A DNA stretch of 64,000 bases from CAWEHU01 sp963808965 (lineage in GTDB: Bacteria; Pseudomonadota; Alphaproteobacteria; Acetobacterales; Acetobacteraceae): the NCBI GenBank assembly GCA_963808965.1, contig CAWEHU010000007.1, positions 62,001-126,000 on the forward strand. Reading direction: 5' to 3'. The position numbers were made by a program, and so were the translations under genes. The notes beneath the pieces were generated by a model. It saw only the letters and a program-made list of their open reading frames with translations, was not told the origin of the DNA and did not search any database. Within the stretch, counting starts at the first letter, position 1. Each line of letters opens with the position of its first letter. This document shows positions 35,627-44,378 of this stretch, piece after piece.

Positions 35627-36649
35627 ATGTCAGAGAGAGTGTGCTCCGTTCCGGTAGGCCGCCGCAGTGTGTTCGCCGCGGCGCTGATGACTGGCCTTTT
35701 AGGGTCATTCGGTCCCGCGATCGCCCAGACGGATCCGCTGCCGTCGTGGAATGACGGGCCAGCCAAGCGGTCCATCATCGACTTCGTTGATCGCGTAACA
35801 AAGCAGGGCCAACCGGATTTCGTGCCAGCCGATCGGCGGATCGCCACGTTCGACAATGACGGGACGCTGTGGAGCGAGCAGCCTATGTATTTCCAGCTCG
35901 CCTTTGCGCTCGATCGCGTCAAGGCGCTGGCGCCGAAGCGACCGGAATGGAAGACCAAGGAGCCGTTCAAGAGCGTTCTCGCCGGCGATCCTGCGGCGCT
36001 GGCGAAACTGGGCGAGAAGGAGCTTCTTCAGATCGTCGCGGAGACTCACTCCGGCATGACCACCGATGAATTCTCGACGATCGTCCTCGATTGGCTCAAG
36101 ACGGCGCGGCATCCGCGATTCCATCGGCCGTACACCGACCTAGTCTACCAGCCGATGATCGAGCTTCTCGCCTATTTGCGCGCCAACGGCTTCAAGACCT
36201 TCATCGTGTCCGGGGGCGGCGTCGAGTTCATGCGGCCATGGGTGAACACGGTCTACGGCATCCCGCCGGAGCAGGTCGTCGGCTCCTCCGACGTCGACGT
36301 GTTCAAAATTGTCAACGGCAAACCCGCGCTATTGAAGCTGCCGAAAGTGGAGTTCATCGACGACGGCCCGGGCAAGCCAGTCGCGATCAACCGCTTCATC
36401 GGCAGGCGCCCGATCCTCGCTTTCGGCAACTCGGACGGCGATCAGCAGATGCTGGAATGGACGGCGGCAGTTACGGGCGCGACTCTCCCTGCGCTGATCC
36501 ACCATACGGATGGCGAGCGTGAATGGGCGTACGACCGCAAATCGTCATTCGGCAAGCTCGACAAGGCCTTGGATGAGGCGGAACAGCGCAATTGGCTGGT
36601 CATCGACATGAAACGGGACTGGAAGGTGATCTACCCGTTTCAGGCATAG
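35627..36649 (+). CDS. secreted HAD-superfamily phosphatase
   Basis: A 340-residue protein with a signal sequence (GRRSVFAAALMTGLLGSFGPA, ending IAQ; the two Arg make a Tat signal possible). HAD motif I is FDNDGTLW with nucleophile Asp76 and Asp78; motif II is FIVSGGGVEF; motif III/IV is ILAFGNSDGDQQML. It resembles phosphoserine-phosphatase-like HAD enzymes but is extracytoplasmic, so it probably removes phosphate from an external substrate. It precedes the FGE and sulfatase genes by 180 bp. Confidence 0.85.
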   Translation: MSERVCSVPVGRRSVFAAALMTGLLGSFGPAIAQTDPLPSWNDGPAKRSIIDFVDRVTKQGQPDFVPADRRIATFDNDGTLWSEQPMYFQLAFALDRVKALAPKRPEWKTKEPFKSVLAGDPAALAKLGEKELLQIVAETHSGMTTDEFSTIVLDWLKTARHPRFHRPYTDLVYQPMIELLAYLRANGFKTFIVSGGGVEFMRPWVNTVYGIPPEQVVGSSDVDVFKIVNGKPALLKLPKVEFIDDGPGKPVAINRFIGRRPILAFGNSDGDQQMLEWTAAVTGATLPALIHHTDGEREWAYDRKSSFGKLDKALDEAEQRNWLVIDMKRDWKVIYPFQA

Positions 36650-36829
36650 GGAAGAGGCCGGCCTCGGACGAACGCGATCGCTGCCCTTGCCGAATGGAGG
36701 GGTTTCTGGGATCCAGTGCGTGTAAACGCTCAGCAAGCTCAGCTTGGGCAAGGAACTGTGGATTGGAGGCAGTAAGATTGAGTACAGGATCAGCGTACTG
36801 CTTCGGAGAACGACGCCGGAAGTGCCGGC

Positions 36830-37756
36830 ATGACGTTCGTACCCGGTGGGACGTTCCGCATGGGCTCCGACCATCACTATCCGGAAGAGGCCCCGTCCCA
36901 TCTCGTGACGGTCGATGGCTTCTGGATCGACACGACGCCGGTCACCAACCGGCAGTTCGCGAACTTCGTCCGTGAGACCGGTCACGTCACGTTTGCCGAA
37001 GTGGTACCCGATGTTAAGGATTATCCCGGGTCGCTTCCTCACATGGTTTTCGCCGGCTCACTGGTGTTCACGCCACCTAAGCACCGGGTGGATTTGCGGG
37101 ATTGGAGCCAATGGTGGACCCTGCTCAAGGGCGCGAACTGGCGGCAGCCGTACGGCCCTGGCAGCAGCATCAAGGGACTCGACCACCATCCCGTGGTGCA
37201 CGTGTCGTTCGGCGACGCGCTGGCTTACGCCACGTGGGCGGGAAAGGAACTGCCGACGGAAGCCGAATGGGAGTTCGCCGCGCGCGGCGGCCTTGCTGGC
37301 GCGGAGTTCGCATGGGGCGACGAGTTCATGCCTGGCGGCCGGGCGATGGCGAACACGTGGCATGGCGAATTCCCAAACCACAGGCGACCCGGCTACAGGC
37401 GCACCTCGCCGGTCAGAGCGTTTCCGCCGAACGGCTACGGCCTCTATGACATGATCGGCAATGTGTGGGAATGGACCGCGGACTGGTGGTCGGCGAAACA
37501 CCAATCCGACGCGCCCAAGTCGTGCTGTATCCCGGCGAACCCGCGGGGCGGTCCAGAGGCCGCGAGCTATGATTCGCAGATGCCCGACATCAGGATTCCG
37601 CGCAAGGTCATCAAAGGTGGGTCGCATCTTTGCGCTCCAAATTACTGCCGCCGCTACCGACCGGCCGCGCGTCATGCCGAGCCGGTCGATACGTCGACGA
37701 GTCACGTCGGCTTTCGTTGCGTCGTAAGAGAGAAGGGAAGCTATCATGAGCGATAA
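36830..37756 (+). CDS. formylglycine-generating enzyme (sulfatase-modifying factor)
   Basis: A 308-residue FGE that oxidises the Cys of a C-x-P-x-R sulfatase motif to formylglycine using oxygen and copper. The family start FVPGGTFRMGSD, DALAYATWAGKELPTEAEWE, GNVWEWTADWW and the active-site segment GGSHLCAPNYCRRYRPAAR are all present. Cys268 and Cys273 keep the catalytic five-residue spacing, followed by SHVGFRCV. It has no signal peptide, so it acts in the cytoplasm. Its end overlaps the start of the arylsulfatase by 11 bp, its evident substrate. Confidence 0.93.
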   Translation: MTFVPGGTFRMGSDHHYPEEAPSHLVTVDGFWIDTTPVTNRQFANFVRETGHVTFAEVVPDVKDYPGSLPHMVFAGSLVFTPPKHRVDLRDWSQWWTLLKGANWRQPYGPGSSIKGLDHHPVVHVSFGDALAYATWAGKELPTEAEWEFAARGGLAGAEFAWGDEFMPGGRAMANTWHGEFPNHRRPGYRRTSPVRAFPPNGYGLYDMIGNVWEWTADWWSAKHQSDAPKSCCIPANPRGGPEAASYDSQMPDIRIPRKVIKGGSHLCAPNYCRRYRPAARHAEPVDTSTSHVGFRCVVREKGSYHER

Positions 37757-39479
37757 CAGGGACAGCGATAGGACGAGCGGCCTCGGTCGCCGCGGTGTTC
37801 TGCTGGGTACGACGACGGCGGCGGCAGCCTCGATCCTGACATCCCCGGCGAATGCGCAGACCACGCCTGCTCAGCCAACAACCACGACGAACGGCAATCA
37901 GCCGATCACGGCAACGAGCGGCAACAAGCCAAACATCATCATGATCGTGTCCGACGATTTCGGCTATGGCGACGCCGGCGTCTATCTGGGTGGCGAAGCG
38001 CGGGGTATGCCGACGCCAAGCATCGACCGTATGGCGGCGGAAGGCATGATGTTCACATCGTTCTATGCGCAGCCGAGTTGCACCCCCGGTCGCGCCGCCA
38101 TGCAGACGGGGCGCATCCCGAATCGCAGCGGCATGACCACGGTTGCCTTCCAGGGGCAGGGCGGCGGCTTACCGGCGGCCGAATGGACGCCAGCGTCCGT
38201 ACTGAAGACGGCGGGTTATAAGACCTTCTTCACCGGCAAATGGCACCTCGGCGAGGCGGATTACGCGCTGCCCAACGCGCAGGGCTATGACGAGATGAGG
38301 TATTGCGGTCTCTACCACCTCAATGCTTACACGTACGGCGACCCCAACTGGTTCCCGGACATGGACCCGAAGCTGCGGGACATGTTCCAGAAGGCGACCA
38401 AGGGTGCGCTGTCTGGCAATGCCGGTGAGACGCCGCGCGAGGATTTCAAGATCAATGGCGAATACGTCAACACGCCGGACAAGGGCGTCGTCGGGATTCC
38501 GTTCTTCGACGAGTATGTCGAAAAGGCAGCGCTCGACTATCTCGACCGCAACGGCAAGTCGGGCCAGCCGTTCTTTATGAGCATCAACTTCATGAAGGTG
38601 CACCAACCGAACCTGCCGGCGCCGGAATTCGTCCACAAGTCTCTGTCGAAATCCAAATACGCCGACTCCGTCGTCGAGAACGACACGCGGATCGGCCGCA
38701 TCATGGACAAGGTGCGCGCGCTCGGCCTCGACAAGAACACCTACGTTTTCTGGACCAGCGACAACGGCGCCTGGCAGGACGTCTATCCGGATGCCGGCTA
38801 CACGCCGTTCCGCGGCACCAAGGGGACGGACCGCGAGGGCGGATCGCGGGTTCCGTCCATTGCCTGGGGGCCGGGCATCAAGGCCGGAAGCAAGAACTCG
38901 GAGATCGTCGGCGGTCTCGACTACATGGCGACGTTCGCCTCGCTCGGCGGGGCGAAGCTGCCGGAGAACGACCGCGAAGGCAAACCGATCATCTTCGACA
39001 GCTACGACATCACGCCGGTCCTTTTCGGCACAGGCAAATCGCCGAGAGATTCGTGGTTCTATTTCACCGAGAACGAGCTCACTCCCGGCGCCGCTCGCGT
39101 CGGCAACTACAAGGCGGTGTTCAATCTCCGTGGCGCTGATGGTGCGAAGACGGGTGGCCTCGCCGTGGATTCAAACCTTGGCTGGAAGGGGCCGGCCGAA
39201 TATGTCGCGACCGTTCCACAGGTCTTCGACCTCTGGCAGGACCCGCAGGAGCGCTACGACATTTTCATGAACAACTACACCGAACATACGTGGGTCCTGG
39301 TCACGATCAACCAGGCTATCAAGGATCTCATGGCAACTTACGTGAAATACCCGCCGCGCAAGGCGCAGAGCGAGGCATATAGTGGGCCGATCACGCTGTC
39401 GAACTATCAGCGTTTCAAATTCGTCCGGGACGAACTGGAGAAGGAAGGAGTCAGCCTTCCGCTCCCGAACGGAAATTGA
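37746..39479 (+). CDS. arylsulfatase, Tat-exported
   Basis: A 577-residue type I sulfatase hydrolysing sulfate esters. Seen: twin-arginine signal GLGRRGVLLGTTTAAAAS, metal ligands in IIMIVSDDFGYGD (Asp70-71), the formylglycine motif CTPGR at Cys112-Arg116, TGKWHLGE (Lys165, His167) and FWTSDNGAWQD. Tat export carries folded protein, which fits modification by the cytoplasmic FGE encoded just upstream. The natural ester is unknown; sulfur scavenging is one possibility. Confidence 0.93.
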   Translation: MSDNRDSDRTSGLGRRGVLLGTTTAAAASILTSPANAQTTPAQPTTTTNGNQPITATSGNKPNIIMIVSDDFGYGDAGVYLGGEARGMPTPSIDRMAAEGMMFTSFYAQPSCTPGRAAMQTGRIPNRSGMTTVAFQGQGGGLPAAEWTPASVLKTAGYKTFFTGKWHLGEADYALPNAQGYDEMRYCGLYHLNAYTYGDPNWFPDMDPKLRDMFQKATKGALSGNAGETPREDFKINGEYVNTPDKGVVGIPFFDEYVEKAALDYLDRNGKSGQPFFMSINFMKVHQPNLPAPEFVHKSLSKSKYADSVVENDTRIGRIMDKVRALGLDKNTYVFWTSDNGAWQDVYPDAGYTPFRGTKGTDREGGSRVPSIAWGPGIKAGSKNSEIVGGLDYMATFASLGGAKLPENDREGKPIIFDSYDITPVLFGTGKSPRDSWFYFTENELTPGAARVGNYKAVFNLRGADGAKTGGLAVDSNLGWKGPAEYVATVPQVFDLWQDPQERYDIFMNNYTEHTWVLVTINQAIKDLMATYVKYPPRKAQSEAYSGPITLSNYQRFKFVRDELEKEGVSLPLPNGN

Positions 39480-39549
39480 CCGCTCCTTGAGGCGACGGCC
39501 CGGTCCTGAACGCGGTCGCACATCTGCTTCGCGATAGCGGCGGCGCGGC

Positions 39550-40383
39550 GTGAGCGGACCGGAAAATTCGCGGAGGGAAGGTTGGTCCCCTCCGCCGTCG
39601 GCACAGGTGTCGATCGGCCTGCACGCGGCTGCTTTGGTCGGACTGCTAGCGGATCCCGCCCGCTGGCGTTGGATGCTGACGGCCCTCGCCGGCAATCACC
39701 TGCTGCTCGGGGCGGCGGGAATGTGCCCCCGCAGCACCCTGCTCGGACCAAACATCGTTCGGCTTCCCGATGCTTCGAGACGGCGCGGCGAGGTCGCCCT
39801 GACCTTCGACGACGGCCCTGATCCGGAAGTCACGCCGCGTGTGCTCGACCTGCTTGATCGGTATCAGGCAAGAGCGAGCTTCTTTTGCGTCGGCGCGCGC
39901 GTCGCCGCCCAGCCGGGAATCGTGAGAGAGATATTGCGCCGGGGGCACAGCGTCGAGAACCATACCGATCGTCACCCCTACGGCTTCGCCTGGTTTCCGC
40001 CTGGCCGCATGAGGCACGAGATCGCCGGCGCGCAGCAGGCGATCATCGACGCGGTCGGCGTTCCGCCCCGGTTTTTCCGCGCTCCCGTAGGGATACGCAG
40101 TCCGCTGCTGGATCCGGTTTTGGCGTCGCTCAAGCTCCGCTCTGTCACCTGGACTCGGCGCGGGCACGACGGTTTGCGCCGGGACCCGCGACCGGTGCTC
40201 CGAAGGCTCTCGCGAGGCTTGGCCGCGGGCGACCTCCTCCTCTTGCACGACGGTTCGTGCGTCCGCAGCCAGGGCCGGGAGCCGGTCGTCCTATCGGTCC
40301 TCGCCGCGTTGCTCGATCAGATCAGGTCGCGCGGCTTGCGGTCGGTGTCCCTGACCACCGCCTTCGCGGATGTGGACCGGTGA
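39550..40383 (+). CDS. polysaccharide deacetylase (NodB domain)
   Basis: A 277-residue protein with a hydrophobic N-terminal part (LTALAGNHLLLGAAG) and a carbohydrate esterase family 4 domain. Motif 1 is LTFDDGPDPE with the metal Asp, motif 2 is HSVENHTDRHPYG, motif 3 FFRAPVGIRSP, and motif 5 LLLLHDGSC. It probably removes N- or O-acetyl groups from a cell-surface or peptidoglycan sugar. GTG start. It follows the sulfatase by 70 bp on the same strand; a functional link is possible but unproven. Confidence 0.88.
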   Translation: MSGPENSRREGWSPPPSAQVSIGLHAAALVGLLADPARWRWMLTALAGNHLLLGAAGMCPRSTLLGPNIVRLPDASRRRGEVALTFDDGPDPEVTPRVLDLLDRYQARASFFCVGARVAAQPGIVREILRRGHSVENHTDRHPYGFAWFPPGRMRHEIAGAQQAIIDAVGVPPRFFRAPVGIRSPLLDPVLASLKLRSVTWTRRGHDGLRRDPRPVLRRLSRGLAAGDLLLLHDGSCVRSQGREPVVLSVLAALLDQIRSRGLRSVSLTTAFADVDR

Positions 40384-40469
40384 GTGCGGTTGTCGCACGG
40401 AAAGCGAGCAAAGGTCCGTATTTGTTCGCGTCATGTTCGAAGAGAACGCGGAAGCGAATACGATCGTCC

Positions 40470-41942
40470 TTAACTATTCGTTCCTACTCGGTTCTCCTCT
40501 ACGGCGCAGTCTGGGCCGGACCGGGAGACCTGCGCGGCCATCGTGAGCCGGAACGCGGTGCCTCCAGGGCCGGTGAATACAAGCCCGACATCGCCGCCAT
40601 TCGCCCGCATCAAGTCACGCGCGATCGCGAGGCCGAGTCCCGTGCCTCCTGGTTTGCCGCTGCCCGCAAAGGGGCGGAACAGATTTTCCTGGATCGTGCG
40701 CGGAAGGCCGGGACCGTCATCGACAACCTCGAGGGCAACGCCGGCGCGATCCTCCGCTGGGCTGAGCTGAACCATGACGGTGTGGGCGCCAGCCTCGGCG
40801 GCATTGCCGAACAGATTGGCGAGCGCCCGGAACAACTGGTCGCGGTCGGCATTCACCTTCAGTTCGGGATCAACCGTGTTTTGCACCCGGCACGAGCTGT
40901 GGCCCCGGATCACCTGCGCAGCCTCGTCCACCAGAGGGGCGAGACAAAAATCCGCCACGGAGCTTGGCACGGGTCCCTCCCGGACGAAGTCCAGCGTCTG
41001 CCCGACGAGTTCGACCGCACGATCCAGCGTTCGTTGCATGACGGCGCCGGAGCGACGGACGGAAGCGTCGGAATGCGCTTCCAGGCTCTCGGCCGAGAGC
41101 AAGGCCGGGGCAAGGACGTTGCGCAGGTCGTGCGCCACCTTGGCCACGGCGGTACCCACGGCCGCCAATCGGGCGTTGCGCCCCAGGGCCACCCGCAAAG
41201 CCCGCTGCATGGACGCGAGTTCGCGGCCGGCCACCGCCATTTCGTCGTCGGGCAGCACGGTGATCTGCTGCGGGTCAAGCGGCGCGGCACGTTCGGGATC
41301 GGAGCGGAAAGCGACGATGCTGCGCGTGAGACGTCGCATCGGCAGCACCAGCAGTTGACGCAGCGCCAGGTAGATGATGGCCCCGTTGACGCCCGCGATG
41401 AGCAGCGAGAGCCAGGCGAAGCTCGCCGCGAAGGCGCGCAGCTCCGCATCGAGCGTCAATTCCTGGATCATCAGCTCAAGGTCCGTCCCCGGCTGGAAAG
41501 GGCTGCGATCCGCGATCAGCAACAGGCCGTCATGGTCCAGAAACAGCGCCTCAAGGCCCCGGCGCATACCGGCCAAGGCGCTTTCGGTTCGGACGTCCAC
41601 GCGCGCGTCCGGCGTCACCTCGCGGTCGGGACCGAGCGTCAGGAGCGCGCGGCCGGAGTCGAGTAGCTGCATCTGGATCGTGCCGGACAGTCGAAGCAAA
41701 CCTTCCCGGGTGCTGTCATCCACCACGGCTCCCGGCGCCGTAGTGAGGGACAAGAGGGCGATATTCGCCGCCTCGATACGGTCCGTGAGCCAGCGATGCC
41801 GCTCCATCGCTAGCCCGGGGATGAAGATGAGGATTTCCGTTGTCAGGACGATGCCGACCGTAAGCCAGAACAGCCGTCCCGACAGGCTCCGTCGTGGACT
41901 GGCGATGACCGAGCTGGCACGAGATTCTGGCCGCAACGTCAC
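40470..41942 (-). CDS. membrane sensor histidine kinase
   Basis: A 490-residue kinase: TM helix 1 (LFWLTVGIVLTTEILIFIPG), an extracytoplasmic sensor of about 140 residues, TM helix 2 (FAWLSLLIAGVNGAIIYLAL), a HAMP segment (LVLPMRRLTRSIVAF), the phospho-acceptor KVAHDLRNVLAPALL, and an HATPase domain with NLFGNAAEAGA, DDGPGLP and GGTGLGLAIA. It follows the response regulator gene by 33 bp and is the last gene of a three-gene minus-strand operon whose first gene is a PEP-CTERM protein. Confidence 0.92.
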   Translation of the reverse strand: MTLRPESRASSVIASPRRSLSGRLFWLTVGIVLTTEILIFIPGLAMERHRWLTDRIEAANIALLSLTTAPGAVVDDSTREGLLRLSGTIQMQLLDSGRALLTLGPDREVTPDARVDVRTESALAGMRRGLEALFLDHDGLLLIADRSPFQPGTDLELMIQELTLDAELRAFAASFAWLSLLIAGVNGAIIYLALRQLLVLPMRRLTRSIVAFRSDPERAAPLDPQQITVLPDDEMAVAGRELASMQRALRVALGRNARLAAVGTAVAKVAHDLRNVLAPALLSAESLEAHSDASVRRSGAVMQRTLDRAVELVGQTLDFVREGPVPSSVADFCLAPLVDEAAQVIRGHSSCRVQNTVDPELKVNADRDQLFRALANLFGNAAEAGAHTVMVQLSPAEDRAGVALEVVDDGPGLPRTIQENLFRPFAGSGKPGGTGLGLAIARDLMRANGGDVGLVFTGPGGTAFRLTMAAQVSRSGPDCAVEENRVGTNS

Positions 41943-41975
41943 ATCGACCTCGTAAGGGTGGCAGTCGAGCGAGGG

Positions 41976-42404
41976 CTAGTTCGGTGCTGCAATTTTGCGC
42001 GAAGGACCGGATTCCGCAGTCCGGGAAACTAGGCCACGCTCGGGCGAACGCAGTTGTTGCAGGTCATCGATCGCGCCGATCAACTGCGTGGCCCTGAAGG
42101 GCTTAGCCAGAAATCGCTCGTGCGGACCCAGAACGCGCCCCTCGACCAGCCATGGTCGTCCCGTGATGTAGATGACCGCCGTATCGGGGCAGCGCGCCCG
42201 AACGACGCTGCCGAGGGAAAACCCGTCCATGCCTCGCCCGAGGTCGATGTCCGTGACCAGAATCGAGGGAGGCGCAAACGAGGCCAGATGCGAAAGGGCC
42301 TGCTCTCCGCTCTCGAAGCACGCGACCGGCCGTCCGAAGTTTTCGATCAGCATCGCAAGGTGGTCGCGCAGCAACTCGTCATCCTCGACGACGATGACCT
42401 CCAT
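41976..42404 (-). CDS. single-domain response regulator
   Basis: A 142-residue receiver protein with no output domain. VIVVEDDELLRDHLAML gives the acidic pair, ILVTDIDLGRGMDG the phosphorylated Asp, AVIYITG the Thr/Ser site and FLAKPF the Lys. A short basic tail (RTAESGPSRKIAAPN) ends it. It lies 10 bp after the PEP-CTERM gene and just before the histidine kinase, its likely partner. With no DNA-binding domain it must act by protein contact or as a phosphate relay. Confidence 0.9.
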   Translation of the reverse strand: MEVIVVEDDELLRDHLAMLIENFGRPVACFESGEQALSHLASFAPPSILVTDIDLGRGMDGFSLGSVVRARCPDTAVIYITGRPWLVEGRVLGPHERFLAKPFRATQLIGAIDDLQQLRSPERGLVSRTAESGPSRKIAAPN

Positions 42405-42414
42405 CGGCGTTCCC

Positions 42415-43308
42415 TTAGCCGCGGTGATGGCGGGACTTGCGGCGAAGCAGCAGGAAAGCAACCCCGCCCGCTACCAGCAGCAACAGGCCAGCGGGCTCCG
42501 GCACGTCGCTTACGGCATCGAGCGGCGCCAGGAACGGAGCACCTAGCGGCAACAGCGGTCCCAAATCGCCCGGGCCGTCCAGGAAGGGGTTCGGCAGAGT
42601 CGGCCCCGGCGTGACCGTTACCGGGTCCGGGACGGAATTTCCGGCAAATACCGGAAGGAAATTGCCGGTGATCTCGGGGACTACTCCAGTCACGGCGCGC
42701 GATACCGGGGCAAACTCGTCCGGAAGATCGAGCGCCGGAGCGAAGGCGAGCAGTTCCGACGCGCTTCGCTCGAGTGTTGCCGCACTCTCAGGCGCTGTTG
42801 TTTCGCTCGCCCCGGAGTCCGGCGACGCGGCCGCTATCACGGGCGTGACGTTGCCCGAGTCCGTCCATACGGTCGGAACGAGAAACTGGGCGAGGAATGC
42901 CGCCTCAGGGACGGAGTTCTCCCGAACGGGCGGGAAGAGGGACGTGGAACGCCATGCGCCTGGCCCGACATCCGCGACCACGGGAGGGTAGGGCAACAGT
43001 TGCGAGACCGGCCAGTTCAGAGCGGCCGAAGCGGTCTGGTCCTTGGCGAGGCGGAAGGAACCAAGACTTCCCTGACCGGAAACGATGTCCAGATTCGGGG
43101 GCGCGGATGCCGCGTCGTCGATGCCGGGAACGGGTGCGGATAGGGTGGCGATCGGCGCATGCAATTTGAGAGGGATCGCCTCGGATACCCACTCCACGTC
43201 GCCGCCCTGAAACCCCAAACCGACGAGGCCGGAGAATCCCAGCACTGCCGCGGAGGTGACATAGGCGTGCAGTCGGAAGAACGCCGAAAGCAGGCGCCGG
43301 AGCAACAT
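42415..43308 (-). CDS. PEP-CTERM sorting domain protein
   Basis: A 297-residue exported protein with an N-terminal hydrophobic segment (FFRLHAYVTSAAVLGFSGLVGL) and a low-complexity Pro/Ala/Val-rich body without a recognised fold. The end is a textbook PEP-CTERM signal: VPEPAGLLLLVAGGVAFLLL followed by RRKSRHHRG. Such signals are processed by an exosortase (EpsH) and usually mark exopolysaccharide-associated proteins. No exosortase is in this window. It is the first gene of an operon with a response regulator and a kinase. Confidence 0.85.
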   Translation of the reverse strand: MLLRRLLSAFFRLHAYVTSAAVLGFSGLVGLGFQGGDVEWVSEAIPLKLHAPIATLSAPVPGIDDAASAPPNLDIVSGQGSLGSFRLAKDQTASAALNWPVSQLLPYPPVVADVGPGAWRSTSLFPPVRENSVPEAAFLAQFLVPTVWTDSGNVTPVIAAASPDSGASETTAPESAATLERSASELLAFAPALDLPDEFAPVSRAVTGVVPEITGNFLPVFAGNSVPDPVTVTPGPTLPNPFLDGPGDLGPLLPLGAPFLAPLDAVSDVPEPAGLLLLVAGGVAFLLLRRKSRHHRG

Positions 43309-43527
43309 GTCGCTCGCCTTGTGATGCTGCTCCCGCTGAACGTTTCCTCGTCTCTTGGCGCAATCCGGGGCAGGAACAGCTACGGTTGACTTAACCTCAG
43401 CCGCTTACAGCCATTTCGGGGCGATTGCAAGACTTATTCTACCTGAGGTTGGGAAAACCGACTTCCTGGGTCCTGTTCGGACCCACATCGCGGGAGAACT
43501 CGGCCGCCAGGATCTCCCCTTCTCCGA

Positions 43528-44268
43528 TCACGGAGGCGGGTTGTTGCGGGGTTTCGGGGTGGGAGCCGGGGTCTTGTCCGGGTACCGGCACCAGGGCGCA
43601 GCGACGCAGCGCCAGCATTCCGGCAGGCGGGCCTTGCAGACGTAACGCCCGTGCAGGATCAGCCAGTGATGCGCGTTGTGGAGCAGCTCCTTCGGCACAC
43701 GCCGGAGCAGGCCCTCTTCCACCTCGCGCGGCGTCGCGCCTGGCGCGATCCCTGTCCGATTTCCGAGGCGGAAAATGTGCGTGTCGACCGCGACCGTGCT
43801 CTCTCCGAACGCGACGTTCAGCACGACATTCGCGGTCTTGCGGCCCACGCCGGGGAGCGCCTCCAACGCTTCCCGATCGCGCGGCACCGTCCCTCCGTGT
43901 CGCTCGATGAGCTGGCGCGAGAGCTCCACGACATTGCGCGCCTTGCCCTGCCAGAGCCCTAGGGTCCGTATGTGCTTTCCGACGCCCTCGACGCCGAGCC
44001 GGACCATCGAGGCGGGGTCCGGCGCTTCCCGAAACAGGCCCTCGGTGACGCGGTTCACCGCGACGTCCGTGGTCTGGGCGGAAAGCACGACCGCGATGAG
44101 GAGCGTGTAGGGGTCGGTGTAATCGAGCTCGCTGCGCGGGTTCGGATTGGCGCGGGCCAGGGCTTCGAGAAAGCCGCGTACTTCCCCCAAGCTCATCGGC
44201 TTTGCCCGGCGAGGAGACTTGCCGGCCGGCATGGAGGGCTTCAGCCGAGGTTTGGAGCTTGGCGGCAT
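43528..44268 (-). CDS. nth: endonuclease III
   Basis: A 246-residue DNA glycosylase/AP lyase for oxidised pyrimidines. Seen: LLIAVVLSAQTTDVAVNRV, the helix-hairpin-helix ALPGVGRKTANVVLNVAFG with the catalytic Lys, the Asp in VDTHIFRLGNR, and the iron-sulfur loop CKARLPECWRCVAAPWC. The N-terminus is basic and the C-terminus Pro-rich. An internal ATG at about codon 25 (MSLGEV) is an alternative start. Confidence 0.95.
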   Translation of the reverse strand: MPPSSKPRLKPSMPAGKSPRRAKPMSLGEVRGFLEALARANPNPRSELDYTDPYTLLIAVVLSAQTTDVAVNRVTEGLFREAPDPASMVRLGVEGVGKHIRTLGLWQGKARNVVELSRQLIERHGGTVPRDREALEALPGVGRKTANVVLNVAFGESTVAVDTHIFRLGNRTGIAPGATPREVEEGLLRRVPKELLHNAHHWLILHGRYVCKARLPECWRCVAAPWCRYPDKTPAPTPKPRNNPPP

Positions 44269-44378
44269 CGGGGCTATCTCGCCCTACGGGTGCGGGACGG
44301 CAAGGGCGGGACGTGTGGCGGCGTCCGTTGCCGGCCCGCCCCGTGCATGGCACGGTCGCCTTCGCGTGGAGAACCTGT

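Noticed and set aside
39885..41666. Long plus-strand frame over the deacetylase end and the kinase
   Set aside because: It conflicts with two genes with clear motifs and its sequence is Arg/His-rich without a fold pattern.
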